Shown here piece after piece: positions 48,124-60,400 of a stretch of DNA of 64,000 nucleotides; position 1 is the first letter of the stretch, and every line of letters starts with the position of its first letter. Location of the stretch: positions 18,166,001 to 18,230,000 of the forward strand of contig CM114273.1 of the NCBI GenBank assembly GCA_050084515.1, in the 5' to 3' direction. A program made the position numbers and the translations under genes. The notes under the pieces were generated by a model. The model worked only from the letters and a program-made list of their open reading frames with translations, was not told where the DNA came from and did not search any database. This DNA is from Blasia pusilla (Eukaryota > Marchantiophyta > Marchantiopsida > Blasiales).

Positions 48124-51100
48124 GTGAAATCGTTTATCATAGAGTACTCCTCAATAGCAATCACAGGCGAGAAGCTAGACAAGCAAAATTATAATGTCTG
48201 GAAGTTTCGCATGAAAAAATTTCTCATGGGTCAAGAACTATGGGAGCTTGTCACAAGTGATGAGGCCAAGCCAGAAGGTGACTCAACAGACTGGAATGTT
48301 CGCGCTTGGAACAAACGCACAAGGCAAGTAATCCACTACATTTCAATAACGATTAGTTCGTCAATGATAGGTCACATCCAAGATGTTGATACTCCGAAGG
48401 AGGCCTGGGATGCATTGGAAAAGCTGTTCCAGACATCTACAAAGGCCAAAAAGCTTCAAGTAAAACAGCAATTGAAAAAATTGAGGAAAGGATCGTAGAG
48501 CATCAATGATTATATTTTGAGTATCAGAGATATTGTTGATCAGTTGAATAGCATTGGAGTGATAGTAGAAGATGATCGATGATCTTATCTTATTCACTCT
48601 TCAAGGCCTTCCAAGGGATTACAAGTCCTTTGAGACCTCTATCTCTATGAGAGAGAAGTATCCAATCTTTCAAGAGTTAGTTCCTCTGTTGATCAATGAA
48701 GAGATGCGCCTAGTAGGTAGTGGTAGCTCGTCTAGTCTGCAAGAGAGTGCGCTATTTGAAGGTTATGGATCAAACAGAGGCAGGAGTCGTGGTAGAAAAT
48801 TCCGTGGTTGTGGTGGATATCAAGCATATGGAGGAAGAGGCACTCAATATAACGTCACTCAATCAACTACGAACCAGTACCAAACACAATCATATGGTGG
48901 TGATGGTGGAAATTGTTGGGGTCGAGGTCAGCAGCAGAGGGTCCCTAGATCTTGCAATTACTGTGGGATAAAGGGTCACTATGCAAAGTTTTGCTTCAAG
49001 AAGAAGGCAGATATGAGAACAGTAGCCTTACAGCAACAAAACTATGTGGAGCAACAACACCAAGAGCAGTACCAAGAACATCAACATTCACAAACGGAGC
49101 ATCTCTTGGTCATGGCTCATCATATGGGAGCAATGGTCAAGAAAGGCTCAACAGAAGATTGGTACATTGACTTCGGTGCATCAAATCACATGACCTCACA
49201 AACAAAATGGTTCAATAGTTTGGAGCCGGTGAAAGATCCTGCAATTGTGCTCACAGGAGATGATACTCAACATCATATCACGCATACCATTAAAGTTCCA
49301 ATAGCATCAGATGGTCTTTGTGCTCATGGAAATGTTCTCTATGTTCCTACCATTGCAAGAAATCTGATCTTTGTAGGATAAGAAGTGGAACAGGATTATC
49401 AAGTGAAGTTTAACGTAGAGTATCATCTCATGGTTATTTCATTGAAACAATGGATGACTAGACTACGATAGCCAAAGGAACTAGATCTGGCAGAATGTTC
49501 AAATTAGATGTTTCTATGCCACAGATTCAAACAACAATGTATGGTCAAACCGGCCAACAAGTCACAGATCTAAATGTGTGGCATAAAAGAATTGGACATA
49601 TGAATCTTCAAAGATTACACAGTCTTGCATCATCTAATATAGTAATAGGACTCCCTAAATTAGTGAGTCCTGCTACGTTAGAGGTATGTCCTACTTGCCA
49701 ATTTGGAAAACAAGCTAGATTTCCTTTTCCAAAGCAAGGTAGAAGAGCATCCAAGATATTGGAGTTGATCCATAGTGATGTGTGGACAGTATCACAACAT
49801 AGCCTTAGTGGTTGCCAGTACTTTGTTTCATTTATTAATGACTTCTCTAGGTATATATGGGTATACTTTTTGAAAGCTAAGTCAGAGGTATTCTCAGTGT
49901 TCCAAACATTTAGAGTTCTAGTAGAGAAGCAGACTGGACAACACATTTTGAAATTACGTTGTGATGGAGGAGGAGAGTATCTTTCAACAGAGTTTGATGA
50001 CTATTTACGTCAGAATGGCATCCAACGTCAAGTGACTTGCCGCTACACTCCACAACAAAATGGAGTGGTTGAGAGGAAAAATCGACATATTGTTGAAGCG
50101 GCACGAGCTATGCTAAATGAGAAGAACATGCCTAAGGTGTATTGGGCAGAGGCTGTAGCATGTGCAGTCTTCTTAATCAACCGAACTCCAACAACAAAAG
50201 TTCATGATAAAACTCCATTCGAAGTCTTCACAGGAAGTAAACCTCATTTTTCCTTCTTGAAAGTATTTGGCTGTATCTGTTATGCTCATGTTCCTTCTGA
50301 GAGACATCAGAAATTAGACCCCAAGTCTGAAAGATGTATCTTCATTGGCTATGAGGATCAAACTAAGGGATATAAGTGCTACATTCCATCCTCTAGGCAT
50401 CTTATTATTAGTCTGGATGTTGTCTTTGATGAGCTAAAGTCATGGTATGCTCCATCTGAACCTATTCACCTCTAAACTTGTCTGTTGAGGGGGAGAATAT
50501 GACTATAAACCAACAGACATTGTCTTCAACTTCCCCAAGTACTAGTGCAGGATTAGGAGAGGTCATAGATTCATCCATTAAATCTGTGAGTCCATGGACG
50601 GAAAGAGTACATATTCAGTTTGTTAACACTAGTTAGAGCTCGAGTCAGGTGTCAGAGGCATCTACCTCTGAACAACAACTTTGTAGATCAAGTAGAGTTA
50701 CACATCCTGTTCATAGATTCATAAATGAAGGTTTCCTTTCGACACATCATACATATATGATGACTACCCTTCAAGAGCAGGAGCCGAGTTTTTTTGAAGA
50801 AGCTATGAGTAAAGCCGAATGGATTGAAGCTATGGAGGAAGAGCTTGATGCATTAAGACATCAACAAATATGGGAGCTGGTTGATATACCTTCCGGTAAG
50901 GAAGCTATTGGTTGCAAATGGGTTTACAAAATCAAACGCAATCAAGATGGTACAATTAACAGATACAAAGTGAGATTGGTGGCTAAGGGCTATGCACAAC
51001 AATATGGTATCGATTATGAGGAAACATATAGTCTTGTTGCAAAGATGGCGACTACGAGAACAGTGATTGCAATTGCAGTAAGTAAGAAGTGGAGATTACA

Positions 51101-52339
51101 TCACATGGACGTCAAGAATGCCTTCTTGAATGAAGATCTATGTAAGGAGGTATATATGACTCAACCACCTGGATACGAGCATCTAAAGTTTCCATTTTGC
51201 GTATGCGGGTTGAAGAAAGCTCTATACGGGCTCAAACAAGCTCCAAGAGCTTGGTATGGCAAGATTACATGCGTCCTACAATAGTTGGGTTTTAGGATAT
51301 GTGATTCTGACTCCTTATTATATGTCTTGAGAGGACAAGATCATACAGTTCTCATTGTGTTGTATGTTGACGATCTCTTGATTACTTGGAGTATTGAAGA
51401 AATGGTACAACAAGTCAAGCTTAAATTACAAGCAAAATTTGATATGAAGGACTTGAGAGAACTCAAGTACTTCCTTGGTATTGAGTTTATCAAGGTTGGA
51501 GAGAGCATGTGGTTACTACAACGATAATATGCTCTTCATATGCTTTCAAAATATGGTATGACGGCTTGTAAGCCAATCTCTACACCGTTGGACCAGAGCG
51601 TGAAGCTAAGAGTGGATGAAGGAGAGCTTCTTGCAGATTCTAATAAGTACACGCCCATGGTTGGAAGTTTGATCTATCTAACTATAACCAGACCAGATTT
51701 GAGCTATGTTGTTGGCCTAGTGAGCCAGTTTATGCAAGCACCTCGAAAACCTCACCTTGATGTTGTGAGGAGGATTATGCACTATGTGAAATCCTCTATT
51801 CAATTCTGGCTTCAATTTAAACCTTCTCCGAGTTTTCAATTATGTGAGGATTCGCAGATCTTTGATTAGGGTGAAGCGTGTCTGATCGACACTCCACATC
51901 TGGTTATTCATTTACTTTGGGAAGCGCAGCTATAAGTTGGGCTTCAAAGAAGAAACCTACAGTTGCTTTATCTTCAACACAAGTTGAGTACAGAGGAGCA
52001 ACCAATGCAGCATGTGAGGCGGTATGGCTTCATCGATTACTTGTTGAGATTGGTGTTAGTAACTTAGGACCTAGTGTAATATATGCAGACAATATTAGTA
52101 GCATCAAGCTTGCTAATAACCCTGTGTTTCATGCTCGTACAAAGCATGTTGAGGTACACTATCATTTTATCAGAGAGAAAGTGCTTGGAGGAGAAATTGA
52201 TCTTGTGTATATAGGTACAGATCAGCAAATTGCTGACATCTTTACAAAGGCATTGTCTAGAGAGAAGTTTGAGATGTTTAGAAAGGATTTAGACGTTAGA
52301 GATATCGATATGAGCTTGAGAGGGAGTATTGAAGATTGA
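48124..52339 (+). pseudogene. Copia gag-pol polyprotein, broken
   Basis: Blocks in order: gag (48124-48565), broken by TAG at 48496 and then a frameshift near 48570. A CCHC knuckle CNYCGIKGHYAKFC follows near 48950. The protease box near 49160 reads DFGAS, not DSGAS. TAA at 49379 and a frameshift come before 49495. Integrase spans 49495-50475 with HHCC residues (H-x3-H in HKRIGH, CPTC) and the D, D, E set in HSDVW, FINDFSR and VERKNRH. A stop follows at 50473. Reverse transcriptase spans 50649-51527 with LHHMDVKNAFL, LYGLKQAPRAW and the intact YVDD box, interrupted by TAG at 51282. RNase H spans 51540-52339 with stops at 51525 and 51867 and a frameshift near 51870; its ALSST and ADN blocks are still visible. 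No full-length product is possible. Confidence 0.92.
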
Positions 52340-52355
52340 GTTAAAATCAAGCTCA

Positions 52356-52635
52356 TGAGACACCTGAACTGCTATATTTGGCACTCATACGAAGTAGGGA
52401 AGCTTAATCTTTGTTAGTCAGTTAAGCACAATTATCTTAACTAGGGTTAGTTAATCACAACCCTAACTCGAGACTATGGTTAAGGATAGGATTAGGGTTG
52501 CTTGTACATACCCTATATAATTGAGAAGAGGACCAGCCTCCACTCATTTTCTCATTGCAAATTTTGTTCTCTATGGTGGTGTGTGTGTGTGAGAGCCGTT
52601 TTCCACCAATTATGGTTGCTTAGCAATTTTCCACA
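52356..52635 (+). repeat. 3' LTR of copia element
   Basis: Begins TGAGACACCTGAAC and ends ATTTTCCACA. It aligns with the 5' LTR throughout, with scattered substitutions (TCATCCTC versus TCATTTTC; TGGTGTGAG versus TGGTGTGTG). Confidence 0.92.
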
Positions 52636-53383
52636 GCCTACCCCACGGGCCTCGCCACGGACATGCCCGTCATACATAAATCCGCAGACACTGAATTTTT
52701 TCGTGTGTAACCCTGTCGTCATAGCAATCATTGTAGATTGTGCAATAAATTTTGCTTATTGAAGCATGTGAACAAGATCAGACACACGCCATGTTTCAAT
52801 TGGTGGCATCATATATCTTTCTCACCAAGAGTGTCGCTAAAGGCAAGGGTCCTTCCATATATGAGCTCTAAGTTTGTGTTCCAATGAGGCCTAAAGATGA
52901 AAAGCTGCAAGAAGATTCCTATAACTATTTTTCATAAGTGCTTCCCTTGAAAAGGAAATCACCATTTTGGAAGATGTGAGAGGGCATACAAGTTATCATC
53001 CTAATGATCTTGTACATTCCTTGTCCAAAAAGGATACTTGGCATCCTTACAAATAGATAGATTTCCGTCAAGTAAGATGTTACCTAATACCTCAAGTCTC
53101 AATCAAATTGGATGAGGATATATCGAGATATGAGACCCACATCCTCGCCAAGGGTTCAAATACCTACAAATTCTCCTAACCGATCAACTTCATATGCTTC
53201 TTTGCTTGGTCATTTCTAGAAGTATCCCTTGTAATAATTTCCCTATACCTCTACATTCATTTATAGTTCAAAAATATAGGATTGCAGTGAAAGAAACAAA
53301 TTATAACCTTAAACAATAGCACATCTCAAGGACCGACATATAAAGGTGGTGTAGATGGAGGAAGGAGGGCTTGCGAACTCAAT
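52636..53383. other. Gene-free stretch
   Basis: Nothing recognisable between the copia element and the SWIM-finger remnant. Confidence 0.4.
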
Positions 53384-54133
53384 GTGGACTTCACAAAAAC
53401 TAGAAAACCACTTCCTAGATTTTTCGGCTTGAAAGTCTTTGACCCTTACACAAGAACTAGTGACCACATGAAGTATTTTTCTTGTACCAATAATTCATAC
53501 GTGTTCAAGAAATTTGTAGTGACGACCATTGGTGCACTTGGAAACACTCATGAGATTTGGCCAATTACTCCTGGAATAAATTGGACTTTGGAGGAGGTTG
53601 ATTTCTCACCATTGCATGATTCAGATTAGTGCATGGGGGAGATAGCCAACATCTATGTGTTACAAAGAATTTTTCTTTTCAGATCGAACAAAAAATAGAT
53701 GTTGATCCTTATCTAGAGAGGATGGGAGTCTCATATCTTGAATATCTGCTCACAACTCAAACTGGAGTGAAGAAGAATAGGACAGTGAGACGAACTGTTG
53801 ATCAAGCAAGGTGGATTGCACTAGCCAAGGCGCCTAACATGGAGATTCTTGTGTCACAAGGTGTGTTGGTTGGCAATTGAACACGTCGAATGTATTGGGT
53901 TAGGGACAATAAGTTTAAATTCAAGTCTTTTAGGACTTTACGTTGTTCATATATGTTGTTGTCCATGTTGTTCCTACAATGACTTGGTCAAGTGTGAGAT
54001 AACAAAAAATTACTTCCCATGTAAGCATATATATTTCGTTCTACTTCAATTATTGAACAATCTAGAACATGGCATAGGAATCCATGAACCTCTTCTCTTG
54101 TTGAAGGAAGTGAAAAAAAATTTGGATAAGTGA
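53384..54133 (+). pseudogene. SWIM-type zinc-finger protein remnant
   Basis: Three overlapping frames make one broken coding stretch. 53384-53629 has WPITPGINWTLEEVDFSP, which I do not recognise. 53629-53880 has RRTVDQARWIALAKAP. 53849-54133 ends in CEITKNYFPCKHIYFVLLQ, the C-x-H end of a SWIM zinc finger (typically CxCx(n)CxH followed by hydrophobic residues). Upstream, frame changes near 53880-53990 break the link to the rest. SWIM fingers occur both in MULE/FAR1-type transposases and in SWIM-type E3 ligase-like proteins of plants; this fragment does not decide between them. Confidence 0.5.
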
Positions 54134-54930
54134 ATTTCCACTTTTCTAAGAAGCATTCTACATAATGATTTAGCATACTCCAATCCTCACTTGGAAAAAA
54201 TAGGGTTAGTAACCAAAAAAATTCCTCACCTTTTTGTCTAGATTTATCTTCTTATCTTCCTCATCCCCAACTAGAACTCCCTCACAAATAGACTACCACC
54301 ACCTCTCGATGGGTTGAGGTGGTATGCAAATGTGCCATGGGAAATCTCACATACTTGGGTACAAGGCTTGCGATTTCTCCTCTTATTTAAAAACAAGACT
54401 TCATCAAGAATTTATAAGAGCTCATAAGGTAAGCTGGTGTGTCCAAACTCAACTACCCAAGAGTCAAGACTACACACTAAGTCGCTACATAGTCCCCATA
54501 CAAAATATGCCCCCATAGCACTAAGAGGAGTGGATATATCATCTATGGAGGTTCAAAGGGTGGACAATATTTCGCAAAAATAGTTACACATTACATTGTG
54601 TTGCAAAGAGTCTTAGCATGTGAGAATGTTCTATCTCCGATTGATCACCTTGTCGTGTTAGGTGGTAAAAAAGTCCATCAATCAATAAATGCAACAATCG
54701 GCTCTTAGAATTCCATGCATCCGTAATTGGACAAGGTTGTTGTAGAAGTGTAAAAGTCTATGATTTCCACTTCTTTACAAGATTATTTTTGGTTTATAGG
54801 AATCCTTTATAATCAAAGTATGGTTCGATTTTCATGCTCTAATGTTTGGTGCCCCAAAAGGAGTAGGAAATTCTTGCTAATTTTAAAATTCAATGACGTC
54901 ACTTGTTTATGCCTTCTTTCACATCTATAT
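54134..54930. other. Gene-free stretch
   Basis: Only short frames without recognisable content. Confidence 0.4.
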
Positions 54931-54934
54931 TATT

Positions 54935-55060
54935 ATTGGAGAGTGCCTTCTTGATTTGCAAACACGTGTTTGTTTGACATGTGACAACTGGGCAGCAGGA
55001 AAATATTTTTCATACTATGGGTAGTAAGAAAAAAATTTGAATTGGTGTGGGCATGATTAG
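54935..55060. repeat. Dispersed repeat, related to 34795-34910
   Basis: Same ordered blocks as at 34795 (GAGAGTGCC, TTGCAAACAC, TTTGACATGT, AAGAAAAAAATTTGAATT). Here it runs directly into the hairpin and CTAG end at 55077-55112, which suggests that the family ends there. Confidence 0.6.
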
Positions 55061-55076
55061 TCCCTTCCCTTGACAA

Positions 55077-55112
55077 GTGTACATCTCGTGCATGGCACGG
55101 GATGTACACTAG
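55077..55112 (+). mobile_element. Helitron-like 3' terminus
   Basis: A 15-bp stem (55077-55091 with 55095-55109, one G-T pair, loop ATG) is followed by CTAG (55109-55112) and then T. Plant Helitrons end in a hairpin plus CTRR and insert before T. Here the hairpin touches the CTAG, whereas a few bases usually separate them. The 5' end (expected to start TC after A) was not identified; no RepHel coding region is in the window, so this would be non-autonomous. Confidence 0.4.
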
Positions 55113-55607
55113 TCAATTCTAAAGGAACTAATAGCAAGTAATTGAACAAGGTGACAAGTGCAAGAGCAAATTGAATGACATTCCTACTAGTAATATTAGT
55201 ATTAGTAACTACAACAAATGTCGGAGTAGAAACGCCTTCAAAGCTACTTCAATAAGCTCTTACGACTTTGACATTAACGAATTCTTGTGTCAAAGGCCAT
55301 TGACATAAAAGAAGATCCATAATGACTGATATTTTTATCATGTTAAACACTCATGTCAATAATATCCCACCACTACCACCCAATTCATAGTTTAGGGAGA
55401 ATGGATCATCCATATTCTTAACCAAAATCTTGTCAAGTATTTTTAGTGGTAAATAATAAGTCTCAATTTCCAGTATTTTTACTTGAAGTTGAAACTAACC
55501 TGTCAACCATGACATTCCAACGTTGTTCATGGCGAATCTATGTAAGAGCAATTAAGGTCAGAAATGAGTGGCAATGGTTACGGGCCCCTAGTATGGCCGA
55601 GTCCTGA

Positions 55608-55685
55608 GTGTGAGTGCAGAGGCCGTAGAATACAAGTTATTCTCCAGTGTGAGTGCAGAGGCCGTAGAATACAAGTTATTCTCCA
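55608..55685. repeat. Direct tandem duplication, 2 x 39 bp
   Basis: 55608-55646 and 55647-55685 are identical or nearly so. Each copy contains the quasi-palindrome GAATACAAGTTATTC. Confidence 0.95.
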
Positions 55686-57426
55686 GCTTCCTCACCTGTC
55701 AATGAGATCCAATGAGAATTCTTGGACGTCCTGGGTTTTCGTGTTAGTATTAGTTAGTATTTTTGTGTTAGTATTAGTGTTGGTTAGGTTTTTTTTTTTT
55801 GTGTTGCCCAGTTCTTCGCGTCATGTTAATCTTCTGGATTTCTTCCTGCCATGTTACTCTTCTAGAACCCACTTCCCGTACCTGGTTAGCATAAGTTTAG
55901 AATGAATTCTTGCCACTTACTCCAACAGAAAGAATTTCTGCCGCTTCCCACACATCTGTGGTCGGAGTAAGAACATTTTTCGTCACTGGAGATGGTGAGA
56001 AAGGGTGTAGGGTGGATTCACGTTAAATACTCAACTGAAAGGAAATTCAGCACTTCCTACGCAATCATATGTTCAGTTTAGTATTTTGAATTAAAGAAAG
56101 GATGAAGTAACAGAGCATGTGAGAGATGGGATATCATCCTCCCATGCCGTCCTTGGAATAGTCAAATTAGCAGGAAAAGCAGTGATGTAAGAGAGGAGGG
56201 CGACGTTCTCACATGGTAGTGCGAACCAAAGAGAGTGAGTGCGGAGCTGACAGGTGTCAGCCACTACGTTCTTCACAACATGATCCACTGCAGCAACATT
56301 TGGCTATGAATCTAAGCCAGTGGACTTGGGGACTACCCGATGTTCTTGCCTCCTCTCTGTCGAAACAGCTACCAAGTTTCAACTGAGGACCTCTGGAGGA
56401 TCTCATCAGTCGAGAGATGTACCCTGCACTTCAGGTGTGAAGTTGCAACTACTCAACATTCTTCGTAGAGTGGTACGATTCGACAAACAAATGTGGCATC
56501 AATCCCCTCCCCCCAACTGGTGCCATGAAATCTGAGAAGGCTGTGTAGACTTTACCCCTCCCCGCCCCCACTCCCTCTACTACTGGGAATAGACCACTTC
56601 GAACTAAGGCTCCCATAATTTACTCACGTAGCTCCCTGAAAAGACACAAAGCACTTTCAAAAAAACTGCTAATGGTAGTGCTTTCTCACTGTAGTCCGTC
56701 CATAAAGGTTGCTTTTTAAGAGTATTCTCAAACCAAGTCTATGACTCCAGGTAAACTCACTCAAATCAGTTTGAAACAATTCCTGCACAGGGAAAAAAAT
56801 ACGCACAGAAGCACCATTCCACCAGAGTAATCTATGAGATCCTCTCACATTTACTAATGATCATCAACGTATGGAAATACCAGATATCTGTGTAAGTGCA
56901 CGGATCAAGCCAAACAAGCCTGGCAATTGATGGGCTGTGCCCATGAAACTTTACTAAAAGCCACCTTCATTTGAATCCTTACAGCAGGGATGTTGACTCC
57001 AATCAAACCAACCTAAAACTCTTTCATAGTTATCCTTTTACAGTCTATTGCCGATGGTGAGCCCTGAACTCACGAAGCCAACACGGAAAATTTTGCCTTG
57101 AGACTGTGGCATTCCTCTAAGCATAGGCAGCATAGTCGGTCTTCATGCAACCCTCCATCAAGATGTCCACTGCCACTTCCACTCAGGCAAGATGAATGTC
57201 TAACTTGTAATTTACATGTAAGTAACTCCCAGATCCATTGCCGTCCCCAACAATTACACTGCAACATAACTCTGACCTAGGATCGCCGGCAAGGCTACGA
57301 TTTCATTGAGCGAAACAATTCTCAAAACATACAGGAGAGGACTTAACTTGTGGTCCCTCATTGCGAGTCTGCCACTGTTTAGCTCCGTCAATCCCAGAGA
57401 TGGCATCCAGGTTCCACTTCTTCACT
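55686..57426. other. Stretch downstream of the ubiquitin protease gene
   Basis: No supported coding region. The part nearest 57427 would be the 3' untranslated region of the minus-strand protease gene. I did not find another gene. Confidence 0.4.
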
Positions 57427-60400
57427 TCAAGTTCGTTGTTGGTAAAAAAGTATATATGCAGAGGAACTAAGAACGGCACCATCTTGCATTGCAGATACAG
57501 TTGAGTCATTGAAGCAATACCATATGTCATTCTCCCAATTCTTGCACTGTGCAGTATAGTGTCCGCAGCCAAGGGACCCCATGTGACAACACACGCCATA
57601 CAAGTCATAGACAGCCTGCCTTCCAGGCCTTCTTGCCCTGGCTCTGTCAGTCAGTTTGGAATTTCAGATACAAGCAACCTGAACCTGAGACCATGTAGTA
57701 CTTAGTCATCCATAATACTCTTATACCCAGATAGAACTTTATAGTTGCATCTTGTACGAACACCATCAATTAAATAAAATCTTGCAACAAATCAAATTAT
57801 ACAAACGAAAATGCAATTTTGTAAGCTTACGAAAGAAAGTCGGTGACATCTAGTCCTTTCAGCGGATAATAGACAGCAGTGTCGTCCTTCTGATAGGAAA
57901 AACGCTCAGTCTTGTAAAAACGCTGAAACACAAGCAACGTTACAGACTTCATATGACTATGATTTCCACCTTCATGGAAATCAGCATTTGTTTTGACAAT
58001 GAGGAAATAGATTAAGTATCCTCAAACCACTTTCAACTTGAACGTTCAAGACCTCCCTAGCAATCCCCATAGAAGTAATGTGGCTCATCTACAAACGTGA
58101 TCTTGTTATCTACTGTAGACATGTATTCTCTGCAGTTCCTGCTACAGAGCAAAATCTAAGGATATCAGATGGGAATGGACCTCTGAGATGTGATTCAGCA
58201 AAACAGATTCCAAATTCGAGTCAGATTTTTAAGTGGGTCCAACCTTCAGACCTGGCACTTTAGTTTAGAAATTCCCCTCTTAACAAAACTCAATTCTTCA
58301 GTATTTAGTTTGACTGCTTTCCCCCAAGAACTGTCTCTCGACTATACACTTTCAAGGAGAGACCTTGATGTGAAGCACCAGAACAGGAGGAAGTCGGTAA
58401 AGAGTCAACTTCTTCATTGATGTCCGGGGTGCCTGCAAAACAGCCATTCTACTAGAAAATTTATCATCTAGATATAGGCAACCTCAATTAAGACCTCGAT
58501 AAACAACTTGTTCTTTTGTTCCATTTTGAGGAAACAAATCGTATTGTTTCGTAATCAGAATCCTAATTTCATTTTCCACAGTCAAGCTCCAAAGCCGTTT
58601 CAGATAAACTACCTACAAAAGCTTCTAAAGTATTCACTCACATTCAACAGTTCAGTAACAATTATATGTCAATCTCAACGTTGTCTAGACTCAACACCAA
58701 CATCAGGGGCTTGGTCTCTCTTTAAAACTTGCTAGTTGATAGAACCCTTGTGTTGTCGACCTGGTGGTTAGTGACCAAATTATCTATTATTATTATTATT
58801 ATTGTCAACCTTCTCAATCAGCCCGCATACATTGCTACTTTAGATTCTTGTGGCTACTTGTAAACTCTCATTGATTGTGGATATGATTTTCCCAAATACT
58901 TTGAAACCCCTATGGCAACGTTGAAGAGAGATACAATGTGACACTGGTACAGGGGAAAGAAGGCCGGAGTGGAATAAACCATACCTTACAACTTGGACAA
59001 TAGTACTTGTTGCTTCCTTCCAGCTGCTCTGGTGCAACAAATGCTGAGAGACAATCTTGAAGGGTCACTCTTGCTCTGGAATGCACCCCTCTAAACTGAT
59101 CCCTTACAAACGATTCTCCACCATGTTTTGGGAACGGCAAAGAGAGATCAAGGAATGGATCGAAACAGTGGGACTTCCGATGACATGTGCAGCACTCAAT
59201 GGTGCTTTGCAGCTGCCCTGGTGGATGAAGGCAAAATATATGAGCAGTAACAGGACCTCCAAAAAGAAACTGGAACTTGGCTTGATGTGTGTGTGGGCGT
59301 GTAAAAGACACTAATGAAATATTGAGGGTCCATGCTCTCGCGGTTTAACAGGAAGTATCGAACTTATCTGAACATCTGGAATTCATCTTCACTAAACCGT
59401 GTAGGTAGTTTAGCCTCTTCCCAGACACGGCACGGTTGGTCTTAGTTAGAGAACATCAGAATGAGTCCATTTTACTAAGTGCTCCCAGGGTTATAGCAGT
59501 TAATTATATTTCTGCCCACAGGGTAAGACAGAGGCACTCACCGCAGAAGATGTCCTGAATGATGGAGTCTTGGCATGATCTGTGATATTTCCAAGTCAAA
59601 TCTGCCAACTCTTCTTCTGGCTTAGGCTCGAGATAAAGGTCCCTATATGGTGGAGGCGTTGTAACCTTATTTAAGGCCTCATGAAGACCATCAAGAATGG
59701 CCCTCAAAACTTCCTGCTAATCCAGATGCACATGCAGTGAGCACTCACTTACTCACGCCCTATAGAAGGCATGCGATCCAGAAAGCTGCTAATGACTGAT
59801 ACAGGAACATGGAAATGACAAAGTATCCTTGTTCGTTTTCGAAACGAGAATACTTCAGGGTAGTTATGAAGCCAATGGATCTGTATGCACGAGCACAATG
59901 CCCGCGTTTCAACGACGCTACACAGAATCTCTCTCATTCTGGAAGACGAAGGACTGTTGGGGATGGGGTTAGCAACGGCACCTGTGCGTCATGTTGCGAG
60001 TGCCCAGCAAATTGAGGTGCCCAGACTTGTAAACATTGCAGAAAAGTTCGGGCACTTGTGGCCGTGAACGCCGGTCTTTGCCACAGATCTCTGACAAGTT
60101 GTCTAAATGAATAGGCTAGCAACTCAGTCAAGCTGGACCAATCCCTATCCGAGGAACCGGCTTTCGTACCACTCCCTCTTCTTTGCACAAGCTCCTGAAG
60201 CGGACGTTGGATACTAGATGCAAGGGGCAGAGAATGGGCGAGGCATTGCAGGCAACTGTTAAGATAGCAAGTGTTCCCTTCGTTGTGGAGCCCAACAAGA
60301 CCAGGAACGTCCCTTCCAGTGCCGCTCCTGCTAGCCGTGGAGTCCCGTGGTACACGAGGATCTCTCAGACTTGAACTCATCTGAGCTACCCTGTCCAAAC

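Larger units (their letters stand above)
47467..52635 (+). mobile_element. Ty1/copia LTR retrotransposon, full length, inactive
   Basis: Two LTRs of 281 and 280 bp flank a 4.6-kb interior with primer-binding site, gag, protease, integrase, reverse transcriptase and RNase H in copia order. The LTRs differ at about 5% of positions by eye, so insertion is not very recent. The interior is broken by several stops and frameshifts. The 5 bp outside the two LTRs do not match each other. The 9 bp TCAAGCTCA precede both LTRs, so the left LTR edge is uncertain by that much. Confidence 0.95.

Noticed and set aside
57303-57608. 101-codon minus-strand ORF at the 3' end of the protease gene
   Set aside because: It is a shifted frame over exon 6; the true frame gives the catalytic His and Asp motifs and ends at 57427.
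59057-59314. 85-codon plus-strand ORF
   Set aside because: Antisense to exon 3 of the protease gene.
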